DNA of 64,000 nt from Vitis vinifera (GCF_030704535.1 NC_081807.1:3947001-4011000); one strand, 5' to 3'; counted from the first letter of the stretch, positions 21,501 to 32,991 are shown. The notes: generated by a model not told the origin, from the letters alone. Numbers and translations are program-made.

Positions 21501-24500
21501 TGGTTCCATCTAGGAATGGGCACCTGTAGAACTCTGCAGTTCTACTAGCTTCATACCTCCTTTTGATCCTTCAAAAAGAGATTTGTTTGAACTCTTCCAT
21601 CTTCAAAGCAAAGCAATAAAATTAATTCTATTCAAATCATGCTCCTTTTTTGTATAAGAAAATTTTTGTTAATCGGCAGTTTGTAGAAGTTGAAGTAAGC
21701 ACCAAGTTACCATTTAATGAATATAGTTTTCTCCATATACATATACCAACCAGATTGGATGATTATAGAAATAGAACCACTGAAGAGGGTCAACGTCTGT
21801 GTTCATGTAGGTGCTATCACGAAGCATCTAATTTTTTGCATCCTGGAACCTGGGTTGGCCTAGGCATGGCTGCTGTCACTGGCCCATTCTGGAAATACAT
21901 TATCTTAATTGCATTATCTGCTCATTTTGGACTTTTATTGACCCTTCTCTTTGTTTGCAGCCTATGGATCTTTTAGTCTTGCAGAAGCATTTGCAGACAA
22001 AGTTCTTTACTGGTATGATTTTCAACCATAATCTAGTATTTTATTTAGCTATTGCCTTGGTAACATTGGACCAAATGATGCTCCGCATTGGGAGTCCCCA
22101 ATGCCCCTCTTAAGAAATAAGCCTTTTGCAGTATGGGGTTGTTGTGTTCCTTCATTTTTTTAATGTTTTATTAGGCATACACATTTTGATGAAGTTGGAT
22201 TGTAATTATCATGTTTTCATTTGTTGATTTGCTGAATTACCCTGTGTGTGGCACTGCAAAGTTTGTTCCTCTCAGTCTCTGTTGCTTTATTATTGCTCAT
22301 TTCCAACATTAGATGCTTCTTGTTTGGCTTTGAGGCTGGTGTCAGCCTATATGGGTCTTCAACATTGGAAATTATTTATTTTACTTACAAAGATATGAGT
22401 AGTTATTCATGTTGGGAAGCACGTACACATCCTACTTGAAGGGGTGGTCTCAACGGCTTAGCTTCACTCCATATCCTTGTTTTTCTTCTCTTTTTCTTTC
22501 GGATGGCCCAAAGGTTTTGGAGCCAATTTCAAAACAAGCTTCTTTGAGTATAATCTGGAAAGTACACTTCATCTAACAAGAAGCTTTTGGCTTTAGATCT
22601 TTTTTTTCTTCTTCTGTAATCTGTATGAATCTCACCCAGAGGAAGTTTTTCTTCTATTGCAGAAGATCCTGTCTACATTGCACCAAGGCATAGATTTTCT
22701 TCTTTTCTAATATTGGATACAGATTCTACCTCCTAGATGGTTCTGTGTAGCTGTTACTGTCTGGAACCTAGACCAATGATTCTCCCATATAATTGTTTTC
22801 TTTTACGAGATTTCTCTGAAATGCAATATAGATACATCCTGGTTTCTAGATGTTGGGTGGGATCTAGTGAAGGTACATCTTTTAAGTAATTTACCTGTGG
22901 AAGGCATTATGCTTCTTGTCAGAGGTGGAAACTCAAGGAGGTTTTGGGATGATATATGGTGCAGTGATAGTTCTTTTCAGTAGGATGACTCCTGATTTAT
23001 ATATAATTGTGCTAATGGAAATGTGGGGATGGATGACTGATTATCCAGTCATAAACTAGGTGTTTACAACAAATGATGGAACCGATTTGTGCTTCATGAG
23101 TGTATCTTGGAGGTAGATGTTGGGAAATGTTCTTTTTACAATTCAGATTTATTGTCAGTGAAGTGGTCCTATTCATCTTTTCTGGAGAGAGCTTGTTCTA
23201 TTTTTTTAATTATTATTATTATTTTTTGAAGGGGTATGGTTTTGGGTTAAATTGGTTTTCCAGGATTTGACATATTGTGGGTAGCACCTGATTCCTTTGG
23301 GGAAATGGAAGATGGTTGCATAGAGTGTGGAATGTGGAGGTCATATCCTTTGGAGTCTCCTTATTTGCTCTATGGGCTGGGGAGATTTTCCTTGTTGGTT
23401 TCTGTAGGTTTATTTATTTTTTTGTTCTGAAATTTCTTTTACTTGTAAGTTTATTTATATATTCATTTTGAATCTAATTTCTTTTGATTATCACAAAATT
23501 CATTTACATTTCGTACATTTCATACTTTTGAATGATATATAGTTTTTTTATTATCACAAAATTATTGGAGAGCATGATATGCATTGTGGACTTAAATCCT
23601 AACAGTTTAAACTTGTGGAAAAATTAGTGTCCAACTTGGTATTAGAGCCTTGTTTGATAGAAGGTCATGAATTTAAACCTCATTGCACGTTTATTTCCCT
23701 ATTTATTGAGTTACGTGCAAGCCCAAAGGAGGTTGTCTGTGATATGTTTTCCTATGGGCCTGTTTGTCTCTTCATGTATGGGTATGGGACCGCACATGAG
23801 GGGAGGGTGTTGGAGAGTATGATATATATGCATTGGGGGCCCAAATTCTAGCAGTTTAAACTTTAAGGAAAATTAGTTTTTCAACAAAAATAAGAGTTAT
23901 TGCCACTTTTGATTACTATGGAACTGCCACTATCTAAAATCACGAAGATTTGAAATTTCTGATTTGATACCACATCAAGATCAATATGCTGCTTGAAAGT
24001 GTACTGTTCATAGTGTAGATGTTATCTTCTTGGGATCCATGCTTGCACATTTATGGATAGTTTGTCTTTAATTTTCAGATGTGCTCATTTCTTCCTTACA
24101 TGCATAATTAAAGGAATTGTCAATTGGGGTTTCTACATTTTGTTTACTGCAGTATTGGAATCTCAGGATGCTCTTTTTGCTTTGTTTCATCAGGTTTCCA
24201 CTCTACTACCATATGAAGTTTGCATTTCTTGTTTGGCTTCAACTTCCATCTACTGATGTAAGCTTGAGCTACATCTTTTATCGGAATGCTTTGCGTATGG
24301 ATTTTACCTGTTACAATGTTACTCTTCTTGCATGTGTTACATTGTGATTAGGTATATTTAGGAGTAAACTGGCTCTCTTTGACTGTAAGATGGAGTTGAT
24401 CTTAATTTATGGTTCAGCTGAATAACTAAAATTTGAACTGTTTACTTTGAGAACTATTTGTTTGGGGTAATCAAATCCTTCAGATATTTTTAGCTTTCTT

Positions 24501-26512
24501 CTTATGTGAAAAAGGAAAAAAAAAAACCCAACTGTTGAAATTCAAACTTGGAAACAAGCACAAGTTACAATGCATTTACAGGGTCTAAAGATGGTTTTTC
24601 AAGCTTTGTAATGATATGATATGCTGGTCCTTCCTCTTCCCCAGATGTACAAAGTAGGAACCTTCTGAAATGGAATCTAATTGGAAGAGGAGCTCTGCCA
24701 GGATATGTGGGGGGGCGCTGGGAACTCAATTCTTGTCCTGCATAACATTTGCATTTCAACTACACCGCTGTTTCCACTGCTTTGTGTTCTCATTCTCTTT
24801 TCTTTTAACAATTCTCTTGTCCCTACCAGGACTCGAACCTAGAGTCTCCCCATCCCAACTTTAATCCCTTGCCACTTGAGCCAAGCCTCAAGGGAAATTC
24901 TTATTTTCCATTTTTTGTTATTCAAATAATTATTTTTGCAAGTAATCTGCTGGTTGAGGAAGATACTTTGAAATTTTGACATTCTGCAATTTTGTTCTAA
25001 AGTTTCCCAATTTTGTAGTTCATATGCAAATTATTTGAGCTTTAATTTGATTTGTGAATGGTTTGGAAATTTTTTTTGTCTTATAGATGCTTTGATGAAT
25101 TATGTGACTTTGGTGGATCACTGAAAGATATTTGTACAAAATCACTTGTTTAACTACTTTAAAAAGGGGATTTCTCTCATTTGTAGTTAATTCCTTTTTG
25201 GATTCAGAAAATTGGTTTGGACAAGGTCGCCTATAAAAAAATATTGGTTTGTACAATGTCATGACTAATTCTCAAGTTTTCTTAGTTGCTTTATGGCTGA
25301 CTACTTCTTGTTGTTTAACAGGGGGCAGGGCATTTGTACATGAGGCATCTGCGTCCATTCCTTTTGAGGCATCAAGCTAAACTTGATCAAATTATGGGGC
25401 TTTTATATGGTGAAATGGTAAGACTCAGGTTTCATTTGATGTTATTCTGGTGAAAATTGATTGTTAAGCCCTGATTACCTTGGCAATACTGCTCGAACTA
25501 GGTAGGGTAAGAAAATCATTTACTTCAGATCAGCAAAAACCCTTGGTGTCAGGTTGAGGAATGATGGTGTACTTGCCATGCCAAATCCCTTTTTTGCTCC
25601 TATACTTTCTTCCACAAATAAGGAATCCTGGAAACCTAAGGGCTTTTCAGTGTTAAAATACCCAGTGTACCAGGATGTCTTGGTTGTAACATGTTTGGAT
25701 ATTGAGTGGCATAGGTTGGATAATCCCCTTAGAATTCGTTAATGCCACTCCATTTATTGGTTCAAATTTGGGTGATCTATTCTTTCTCCTGTGCTTTGCC
25801 ATGCTTCTATGAATTGCAAATTCAAGATTTTTGATAGTTAGTGTGGATTTGCAGGCTAAATTTATTAGTCTACACCAAGCAGAAATCCAGTTGGCAAGGA
25901 CATTTGTCATGAAGGTTTTGGCAGGAGGTATGGATGTGAACCCACAGGGGTTATGTATGCCCCTGGATGGAAAACCGAATATTGGTTACTGCTTTAATAT
26001 GTGAAATTTTAGTTATTATTCTTTATATTTCTCCAAATAATTCAAGGAATCCTGTCACTTTAACACACTATTCAACTTTACATTCTCAACTCTCAACAAC
26101 TTTGAATATACTGCTCTATTTAATTAATATCTTTTGTCATACTTATTTTTAATTACACAATCCTATAATATATGTTACTATATCAACTAAGACATGATTT
26201 CTATCTTTTGGAGCATGCCATTTCTATATAAATAGATGCATTAGTGTATGAATAACAGGCTGATTCTATATCTATGATTAGAGTTTTTCTTTTTGTTACC
26301 ATTTTTGTTTTTTGTAATATCTATTTTCTTGCTTTTAATCAGTCCGAGATATCATTCACTCAGACGTAAAGCAAGTGACTGGCGCGATCGAGGGTCCAAC
26401 GACCAGACGGACGCATGACTCAACAACAACCCAACCAACGCATGATTCAGTGATTGAGAACCCCACAACAGGGAGACAAACACAGGACTCAGAATCCAAC
26501 CATGAAGAATGA
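18509..26512 (+). CDS. HVA22K: HVA22-like protein, HVA22k type (8 exons)
   Basis: The exons are 18509-18541, 19335-19393, 19812-19909, 21961-22012, 24194-24257, 25322-25417, 25855-25927 and 26343-26512, all with GT-AG introns, giving 214 residues. The protein begins MALFGSNVSSEVGLRLLLCP, continues GIVFPVYSTFKAIEKKD and NEQQRWLVYWAAYGSFSLAE, then FPLYYHMKFAFLVWLQLP and RPFLLRHQAKLDQIMG. This is the TB2/DP1/HVA22 domain of REEP/Yop1-like ER-shaping proteins, with hydrophobic hairpins in about the first 110 residues. The tail, from about residue 158, is polar and Thr/Ser/Gln-rich. The family shapes ER tubules and acts in ER traffic; several members are ABA or stress induced. Introns 3 and 4 are large and hold several mobile elements. 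Intron 3 contains the left edge of the tandem duplication, so only this copy is complete. Confidence 0.93.
20130..20330 (+). repeat. Local duplicated sequence in HVA22k intron 3
   Basis: The word ctaggtttccaaattatcaa near 20135 and its near twin ttaggtttccaaattatcaa near 20282 are each followed by a T-run and an aaagcttt-gaaag segment. This two-copy local repeat contains the left breakpoint of the large duplication. Confidence 0.6.
20367..21075. mobile_element. Non-autonomous MULE-like element in HVA22k intron 3
   Basis: It is flanked by a perfect 10-bp direct repeat, ttctttatta (20357-20366 and 21076-21085), the target-site length expected for Mutator-like elements. The ends match as a short imperfect inverted repeat (tgttgtcaaa at the left; the right end reads tttgataaca). 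The 709-bp interior is non-coding and contains many GGCGA/CGCCT and cctaggcga words near both ends, which could fold back. A second copy, carried by the large duplication, is at 33075-33783. Confidence 0.7.
21086..21960. other. HVA22k intron 3, rest
   Basis: This is non-coding intron sequence up to the exon 4 acceptor. The 21090-21640 part has a repeat-like texture with an antisense AATAAA-type word nearby (ctttattg). It may be an old retroelement tail, but no family could be fixed. Confidence 0.35.
22840..23120 (+). mobile_element. LINE-like scrap in HVA22k intron 4
   Basis: One short frame reads VRGGNSRRFWDDIWCSDSSF, resembling the RFWKDxWCG motif downstream of reverse transcriptase in plant L1 LINEs. 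Stops follow at once and no other LINE motif was seen, so this is a small, old remnant at best. The same sequence recurs in unit 2 near 35548-35828. Confidence 0.35.
23563..23886 (+). mobile_element. TRIM-type mini LTR element (fossil) in intron 4
   Basis: Two direct repeats of about 75-80 bp (about 23563-23635 and 23808-23886) share ttggagag-atgatat and cagtttaaact words. The first is followed by a tRNA-Met-type primer-binding site (ttggtattagagcc) and the second is preceded by a purine tract (tgaggggaggg). The element is flanked by 5-bp target duplications, aaaat (23558-23562 and 23887-23891). It is 324 bp long with no coding region, as expected of TRIMs, which move only with help from autonomous LTR elements. 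It looks structurally whole but aged, and it was in place before the large duplication. Confidence 0.8.
24506..24897 (-). mobile_element. tRNA-derived SINE in HVA22k intron 5
   Basis: On the minus strand an RNA polymerase III promoter is readable near the 5' end: box A ggctcaagtgg (24872-24882) and box B ggttcgagtcc (24829-24839). The candidate element ends in a T-rich tail at the low-coordinate side. A 7-bp ttcttat word flanks it on both sides (24499-24505 and 24898-24904) as a possible target duplication. The box A/B pair is clear; the 3' border is less sure. Confidence 0.6.
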
Positions 26513-26641
26513 TGCCGTCTTCGACGAAGAAGCAAAAGTCAATCTTTGCTCCCTACCAGAAATTTGTAGCAAATAATTTCCATCTTCGAAGAAGCAAAAA
26601 CCAATCTTTGCACCCTACCAGAAATTTGTGGCAAATTTTTT
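26513..26641 (+). repeat. Two-copy tandem repeat in the HVA22k 3' UTR
   Basis: A unit of about 62 bp containing gaagaagcaaaa, caatctttg and ccctaccagaaatttgt is present twice right after the stop codon. Both large-duplication units carry it (second at 39215-39343), so it predates that event. Confidence 0.8.
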
Positions 26642-27413
26642 TTTTTGTGTTTGATAGGGCTTTGGGCATATTGATAAGAGTACAAAAATTTGTGAATGGA
26701 ATTGGGTTTTAAGCTGTAAATTTATGGGTTTGCTGGTGTAGTTTTAGCTTATTGTATCTATAAATGGTTGAATGCATGAAACTGAAAATCAGATATTGCT
26801 GTAAAGCCTGAACATTTGTGGACTTGGTGATTGATTCGAAACCTTTTTTTTTTTCACACAATCAAGGTGTTAAAAGAAATATGCATGGTGGGATGGCGGA
26901 GCTATTTTTGAATATCGTTTGTCATGTCATGCTCCATAATAAAGAGAAGAGTAGGCATGAGGAATCATAGAGAGGTTCCATGTTCAAAAAAATAATCTAC
27001 ATAGGAATCTCATGTTAAATCATATAAAGAAATTGTACTTGAACGTTTTACGGAATGTGAACATACAGAATCCGAACTAACTTGAGTCCATTGTGGGTGT
27101 TGAAGAAGTATGGATTTTTTAAGGCTATAAAGGGGAAATCATCCTTTCTATAATCTTTTTGGTAATAAGAAGCAGGAGAAAACGCATTCTGTCTATTCAA
27201 AATTATAATGAAAATTATCAATAGACACCGCCCTTATATCCTTTATGCCTTAGGGATCATGCCCTTTGTGTCTTAGGCCTATCATTCGAGACACATATGG
27301 ACTCTACACATGATGTGGCCCATAGTTTAGAACAAGAAAATAAATTCGTGAAAGCGAATAGCTTAATCATACAGTATGCTCCATATGTGAGTCCATAGTT
27401 ACTTTAACAATAT
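26642..27413. other. HVA22k 3' flank
   Basis: The end of the HVA22k 3' UTR is followed by non-coding DNA. The 27220-27370 part (gcccttatatcctttatgcc and following) is single-copy here but has expanded into a minisatellite in unit 2. No gene seen. Confidence 0.5.
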
Positions 27414-30149
27414 TCGCTTGGAAAATCGAAAGTGGCTGTCGCCATTGCAGCCGGAGTCTTTATCGTAAGTGTTTTCACATTCTTCTACCCGCAAGGCCTC
27501 TTCGTCATTTATCCTCCTCTCGCTAATTCTAATTGCATCCAGGTTCGAATCTCCTACCATTGCTTTCAAAACCTTTTTTTTTTATTTTTTGGAAAAGAAT
27601 GCTCTGTTCGTGTGCTGAGAAAATGTGGAAAGAAAAGAAAGTGGAACTCTGAACTATTTTGTGTTTTATGCCGCTTCAGTGGATAGAGGATGTACCTCAA
27701 GGAAAACAGTTATGTTGTGCTCTACTGAGAGTCAGAAATTCGTTTCCCTTTCTTCCACATTTTCTGCGTGGGCAAATGGAGCGCTAGTTTTTGATCTTTA
27801 GAATTTCAGGATATGATCTGAGTTCTGGTACGTGTAGGCGGATCCGTTTATGCTTTTTTTATTCTTATGATATGTGTGTTCTTTTGAGGAACTGAAGCTT
27901 TGGAGCTGTTATCCTTGCAAATTGTCCTCTGTTTGGTTGCTAAGAAAATTTTGTTTAAAAAAGACCTACTGTGAAGCTCCAAATCTCACTAGCTTCGTTT
28001 GTTTTTAAATTTAAATTATCATTTTTTAAAAATATATATAATTTAATCTAAATGGACGAATTTAACTCACTCATTTTCTCTTCTCAAATTCGTGCAACAC
28101 CCCAATACAAATCTCACCCTGTCTTCGCTTTCATCCTTACTTCACCCCATCGAATAATATATGTCACCCTTTATTGTATGTTACCTTATATTCGTTGAAC
28201 CTAAGCACATAGGTTAGGAGAGGATGTGTATAGTAGGATATCATATGTGAATAGGAAATGCAAATCCTAAATATGGTTTTTAATGAGTTATGGTATTCTT
28301 AGATGTTAAATCTAACGAAAATGAGATATATTATATTATATTTATATTTAATTTATAAAATAAATATAAAATAAAAATTATATTTTATCTCAATATTTTC
28401 TATTTAAAAAGAATATGAAATTTCTCTTACATACAATGGTATTCATTATTGAAATATTTGAACTTTATAAATAAAGAAATTTTATATTATTTTCTTCAAT
28501 ATATAAAAATAATTAATATATATAATAATAATAATACATATATTAATATTTTATAAAATATTTCTTTAGTCCTTTTTTAATCATAAATTTAATTTTATAA
28601 TAAAAAAATTTTATTTTACAAAATAAGTAATATAAAAAAATAAAAAATTGATAAAAATAAATAAATTTATAATATATGAGATATGTATATTCTACATTTT
28701 ACCTTGGGATTAATATAGCTTATATAGAAAGGATATAAAAAATATGATAATATATTACATTATTTATCATATCCTATTTTCAATCAAATATAGAATAGAA
28801 TATAATATCAATTTCTCTTATTCTATTCTATGTTATGTTCAACCAATCAAATATAGCCATGAGTTATCGTTTAAACCCATGCATTAAGCTAATTTCAATT
28901 TTATTCAGCTTTAGAAATGGGAAAGAAAAACTCCACCCAAAAATTGACCATGGCAGTTGAGGCCCAAGCAAAAGGGCATGGTAATTGGCCGTTTACTATC
29001 ATCTCCAACTTGGGTATTATTCTATGGTCATCTTATCAACATCAGAATGGGAATCTCCCGTCTCAATCTGATCTACAATTTGATAAATTTAACATTTCAT
29101 ATTCCTACATATAGCTGTCCTCACAGCATTAGTATGAGGAAATTTTAAGTTAAACAGTGAATTTTCTATCCATTTGGTTTGCAGGCCGCCGGTTCATCAC
29201 AAGGAAAAGATCATGCAGCTAAAGCCGGGCCTTTCGGCACTATGAAGGGTTTAAGAACCAATCCTACTGTCATTCCTGATGTATCTGTGAATCCAAGATT
29301 GGCAAAGATACTAGAGAAAATTGCTGTTAGGAGAGAACTTATAGTCACATTAGTTAATTCCAAAATGAAGGACTACTTGGAAGTATGGTTTACTAGCATC
29401 GAGAGAGTGGCCATTCTTAATTATTTGGTTGTTGCCTTGGATGATGAGATTGCCAATTTTTGTGAGTCAAATGAGGTTCCGTTTTACAAGCCCAGACCTA
29501 GTTGGAAGAATTGATTCAGTTGCAAGGACTGGGGTCGACAAAGATGTTTCAGGATTAAAATTCCTTACATTGAGGGATTTCTTGCAATTGGGGTATAGTG
29601 TTCTTCTCTCAGATGTTGATTTAGTGTACTTGCGGAATCCCTTTGATCATCTTTACAGGGATTGTGATGTGGAGTCCATGACAGATGGTCATAATAGCTT
29701 ATGGGTTTGACGAACTCTTTGAGGAACCTAGCATGGGTTGGGCGAAAACTTCTCATTCAATACGGAATTGGCTTTACAACTCTGGTTTGTTTTACATTAG
29801 GCCTACAATCCCCTCCATCGAGCTTTCGGATCGTGTGTTTGGTCGGCCTTTGAAGGAGCCAGAGGCTTGGGACAAGCTACTTTTCAATGAGGAACTCTTT
29901 TTCCCTTCTCATCCTGGGTATAATGGGCTTCATGCTTCCAAGAGAACCATGGATTTCTACCTCTTTCTGAATAGCAAGGTCCTGTTCAGGACTGTCAGGA
30001 AAGATGCTAATCTGATCAAGACCAAGCCAGTGACTGTTCATATCAATTACCATCCTGACAAGCTTGCAAGAATGAAAGCAGTTATGGAATTCTATATGGA
30101 TGGCAACCTAGATGCTTTGAAACCCTTCCCTGATGGTTCGGAATGGTAA
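27414..30149 (+). pseudogene. RRA-type arabinosyltransferase pseudogene, copy 1 (GT77)
   Basis: Exon 1 (27414-27542) encodes the signal-anchor helix (VAVAIAAGVFIVSVFTFFYP) but has no in-frame ATG: a stop lies at 27405-27407. Exon 2 starts at 29185 after a tttgcag acceptor and encodes the GT77 catalytic region in three successive frames: [20 protein letters not shown], then [20 protein letters not shown] (DxD motif DVD), then [20 protein letters not shown] through [15 protein letters not shown] to PDGSEW and a stop at 30147-30149. The frame changes lie near 29490 and 29690. The coiled stalk normally between anchor and catalytic domain is almost absent. Intact relatives (RRA1-3) add arabinose to cell-wall extensins in the Golgi; this copy cannot. 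Confidence 0.85.
27543..29184. other. AT-rich intron of the RRA pseudogene, copy 1
   Basis: About 28280-28700 is extremely A/T-rich (ata/tta words). The segment from about 28200 to 28860 may be a MITE, since its ends contain TATG/CATA and caatcaaatata words, but clear inverted termini were not established. No coding sequence. Confidence 0.35.
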
Positions 30150-30551
30150 GGTATGTTTCTTCCCATCAATACTTTTGAAGGCCTTCTTGACAGAGTTGCA
30201 TCAAGCATATTTTGTAAGTTGAATTTTAACTTCAGCTTGTGAGAGGGCTCAGTTCTTTCTTTATAAACAAACCAACCCAAAAAGTAATATAGCAACAATA
30301 AGAATATTATTGACCTCTACGCTTCCTTCTCTTGCAGATTTTAACTTCTGCATTATTGTACCACACATGTTTAAACACCAAGAATGGATATATACCTAAA
30401 CAGAACTCTCCTATGAAATAATGAAAGCCATTAAGTAGAAACAATTGGGGGTTTTAACATTTTGGCCGAGAGAGGGAAAGATGGAAAACAAAAGGTCTAG
30501 CATTCTAGACTAGGAATGGTGACAGAGATATTAAGAGTTAGCCTCAAGGGT

Positions 30552-32568
30552 TTAATGTTCTGTATTCTGATTAGGAGATGTCGTATCCTCACTTGTAGTT
30601 TCTTCTTTCATGCTGATGGTGCTTTGAATTTCTGTGTCATTGCTGTTCCTTTTGTCATCAAGATATTGTTGAAAAAAGTCAGGATACTTGACTTTAAGGT
30701 CGGAAATTGCACCTAGCCCATATGTCTGAATTAGCTCTTCCTGTTCCACCATTGAATGTTATTCATTAATAGAAGCTTCATTTCAATGAAATCTAAAGTG
30801 AAAAACAAAAAACAAAAGTAAATATTGAACTGAAGTGCTACAATACAAGGACACATAGGAAGACAGTCAGGTGGAGAAATTTGAGACTCTTGTAATGTAG
30901 ATACGTCCACATCAAGGAATGAACATAGTGAAGTATAAATAATCATCATGATCTTGGACCAAAGCGAAAGAACTTTTTTTTTTTTTTTTTCTTTTATAAA
31001 GGAAATTTGCAAGCCTTTCAAACGGATGGTAGAAAATTATTCACAGAATAGCCGGGTTTGACAAACTGGAAGCAATATGTAGATATAACTCTAGTGTAAA
31101 ACTAGTCTAGAGAATCATGATGGCCTTCCTCTTTTTTTATTTTTTGTTGGTTGCGAACAAGCATGAAGCTTGAGAATGTGAGAACATGAAATGTATTTGG
31201 ATTCTGGAATTATATTATCATTAAGTCTTGAAAAGAAATGCATTAGTAGTTTTGAACAACATAAACCAGACAAAGCGGAGGGTGAAATTAAAGAATAAGG
31301 GTTTAGATGGTGAACCGTTATTGACTTGTTTTCTCTTTCAAACTCCATACATTTCTCGGAAAGTCTCACTAACTTGTCACAGAGGATGGAAATGTCCGAT
31401 TTTAATGTCCTTGCCACTGCCTGTAGTTTGTTACATTCTTCCTGGGAGAATACAAAATCCAACACCAAAATATTATATAAAAATATAATTAAGTCAAATA
31501 AACTCAGAAGTTTGAACACAAAAATAGTAGTGATTCTCCTCATAAAACATGGAGGTGTTCTCACCAAACTTATCAATACTCCTTTAAAATCATTCTAAAA
31601 AGTCACCTGCAAAAACTCTTCTTAAATATGAACATACCTGCTTGCGTAATCTTGACCTCTTAGCTGACTCCCTATTAGCCTGCTTCTTTCTTTCCTTTCT
31701 CAATTCATCCTCGTGCTGTTAAAAGAGTGTTGCAAGTCAAGAAAATAACCAAAAATAACAACTGTGTTAATGACAAAGTGTTGGAACTGAATATGAGGTA
31801 ATCAGTAAAAGAATCAGTTTGCAGAGGTTCGTGAAATTGTGGGCATGTTAAGCTGATAACATTAAAAATAGGTGTAGAAGGTTTCAAGCTCCAGAATTGA
31901 AACTATTGGCAGATATATAATGTCAGTCCTAGTTATGAAAGGAAACCACTCTTAAAAATGAAAATTTCATGGTAAGACAAGGAAAGATGCGTTGATACCA
32001 AGATAAAAGAATGCAACAGAACAGTTATAAAACAATTGCACCTCCAGGTTAACATGCGAAAGAATATGCATGACCAGAACAACAACTTTGAACAAGTTTG
32101 AGAAGAAAAATTTAAAAATAAATAACAAAGCCAAATCACGCTTGGAAATTGATTAGTGCATTGGTCTATCCACATCGTGCTCTAACAGTTGTAAGCAACA
32201 TTGTTTGGTAGAAATTCCTAAATCCAGCAGGTGACTTCAAACCAAAAAGAAATATAAAAGTGAAACTAAGATTAAATAACCTACTAATCAATCTGAGAAA
32301 TAACTGCAACTCTTTTCATACCTGAATACAGTTTTCTTGCTTGACCTCTTGAGGTCTAACCATAGTTGCTGAAGCCTCTGGAAGTGTGACATTGGATGCA
32401 TTGGGAGATACCTTCTGGGCTGTACCACTGTTATTTACACCTACTCCTGTGCAAGTTCTAGAAGTCATAACTAAGAAATTTCAATGAATGAAAGCAGAAC
32501 AATGAAATTCAGCATATACCAGCTTCAATCATCTGGACAGAGGTCCGCTTCCTTGTTGGAGAAAATTC
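30552..32568 (-). pseudogene. 5'-truncated GBF-like bZIP gene (exons 5-9 only)
   Basis: Minus-strand exons are 32520-32568, 32322-32446, 31638-31715, 31316-31441 and 30552-30740, exact counterparts of exons 5-9 of the complete gene at 43361-46533. All splice sites and the frame are intact, and the bZIP domain is whole. One visible protein change is E to K in ISDLKVKYPD. Exons 1-4 (5' UTR, start codon, proline-rich region) are absent because the duplication junction cuts the parental intron 4. Without its promoter it is probably silent. If transcribed from a new start, it could encode a protein with the DNA-binding and dimerisation domain but no N-terminal activation region. Confidence 0.85.
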
Positions 32569-32710
32569 CTTGAAAAGAAATGTATGGCTAAATTAGTATA
32601 ACCATCATGAAATCCCAATCACACATAATAGAGATATAGAGTTGAGTGAATTCAGCAAACATGATTTGGCATGCATAGCTTGGACAAACCAGTAACCCAA
32701 TGGAACTCTA

Positions 32711-32985
32711 TCCTATGTTTGGTTCTTGGAAGATTTGAGAAAAAATGCATGGAGAAGAAAATAGAGAAAAACTAGAAGAGAAAAAAAATAGGTTTGAACT
32801 TAATAAATTACTTTTATATTCTTCTTCAAATTCATTTTACTTATTTTTCCTCTTCTACATGAAGATTAAATAATTTGAAAATATGTAAGCATTTAACTAA
32901 ATTTAATTATATTTCATTTTCTTTCGGATTTTTCATGATAAAACAAATATTAGAAAATCATTTTCCTCAATATATTTTTTTTCCT
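32711..32985. repeat. MITE (family C) truncated at the duplication junction
   Basis: The left end (cctatgtttggttcttggaag) and the A/G-rich then T-rich interior match the fuller copy at 45517-45808 and a relative at 50939-51280. The copy stops in the T-run where unit 2 begins. Confidence 0.6.
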
Positions 32986-32991
32986 TTTTTT
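32985..32991. other. Tandem duplication junction
   Basis: Left of the seven-T run the sequence follows the right end of the unit (cctcaatata, T8, cc). Right of it the sequence follows the left end of the unit (taggtttccaaattatcaa). The ancestral flanks are seen at 45791 (ttttcttgg) and 20277 (tttttttagg). The shared T-run of about four bases is all the homology at the join, so end-joining or template switching fits better than unequal crossing-over in a long repeat. Confidence 0.9.

Larger units (their letters stand above)
20277..32988 (+). repeat. Large tandem duplication, unit 1
   Basis: The whole segment is repeated head-to-tail in unit 2, with offsets of 12,702 to 12,846 bases that change only by small indels. 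It carries HVA22k exons 4-8, one RRA pseudogene and bZIP exons 5-9. The left edge is in the T-run before taggtttcc (20283), in HVA22k intron 3. The right edge is in the T-run at 32985-32991, in what was bZIP intron 4. Confidence 0.95.

Noticed and set aside
21650-21976. Plus-strand frame of 108 codons around HVA22k exon 4, repeated at 34358
   Set aside because: It reads mostly through intron 3 and in a different frame from the exon; its doubling is only the segmental duplication.
27541-27553. ggttcgaatctcc, a tRNA box B-like word
   Set aside because: It sits at the exon 1 donor of the RRA pseudogene, has no box A at the right distance and no cloverleaf partner stems. It is repeated only through the large duplication.
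27432-27686. Frame starting at a GTG in RRA exon 1 as a small gene of its own
   Set aside because: GTG is not a likely start in a nuclear plant gene, and the frame is the signal-anchor exon of the pseudogene followed by intron.
31115-31576. Minus-strand frame of 153 codons, repeated at 43921
   Set aside because: Only the middle (31316-31441) is the bZIP zipper exon; the rest is read-through into both flanking introns.
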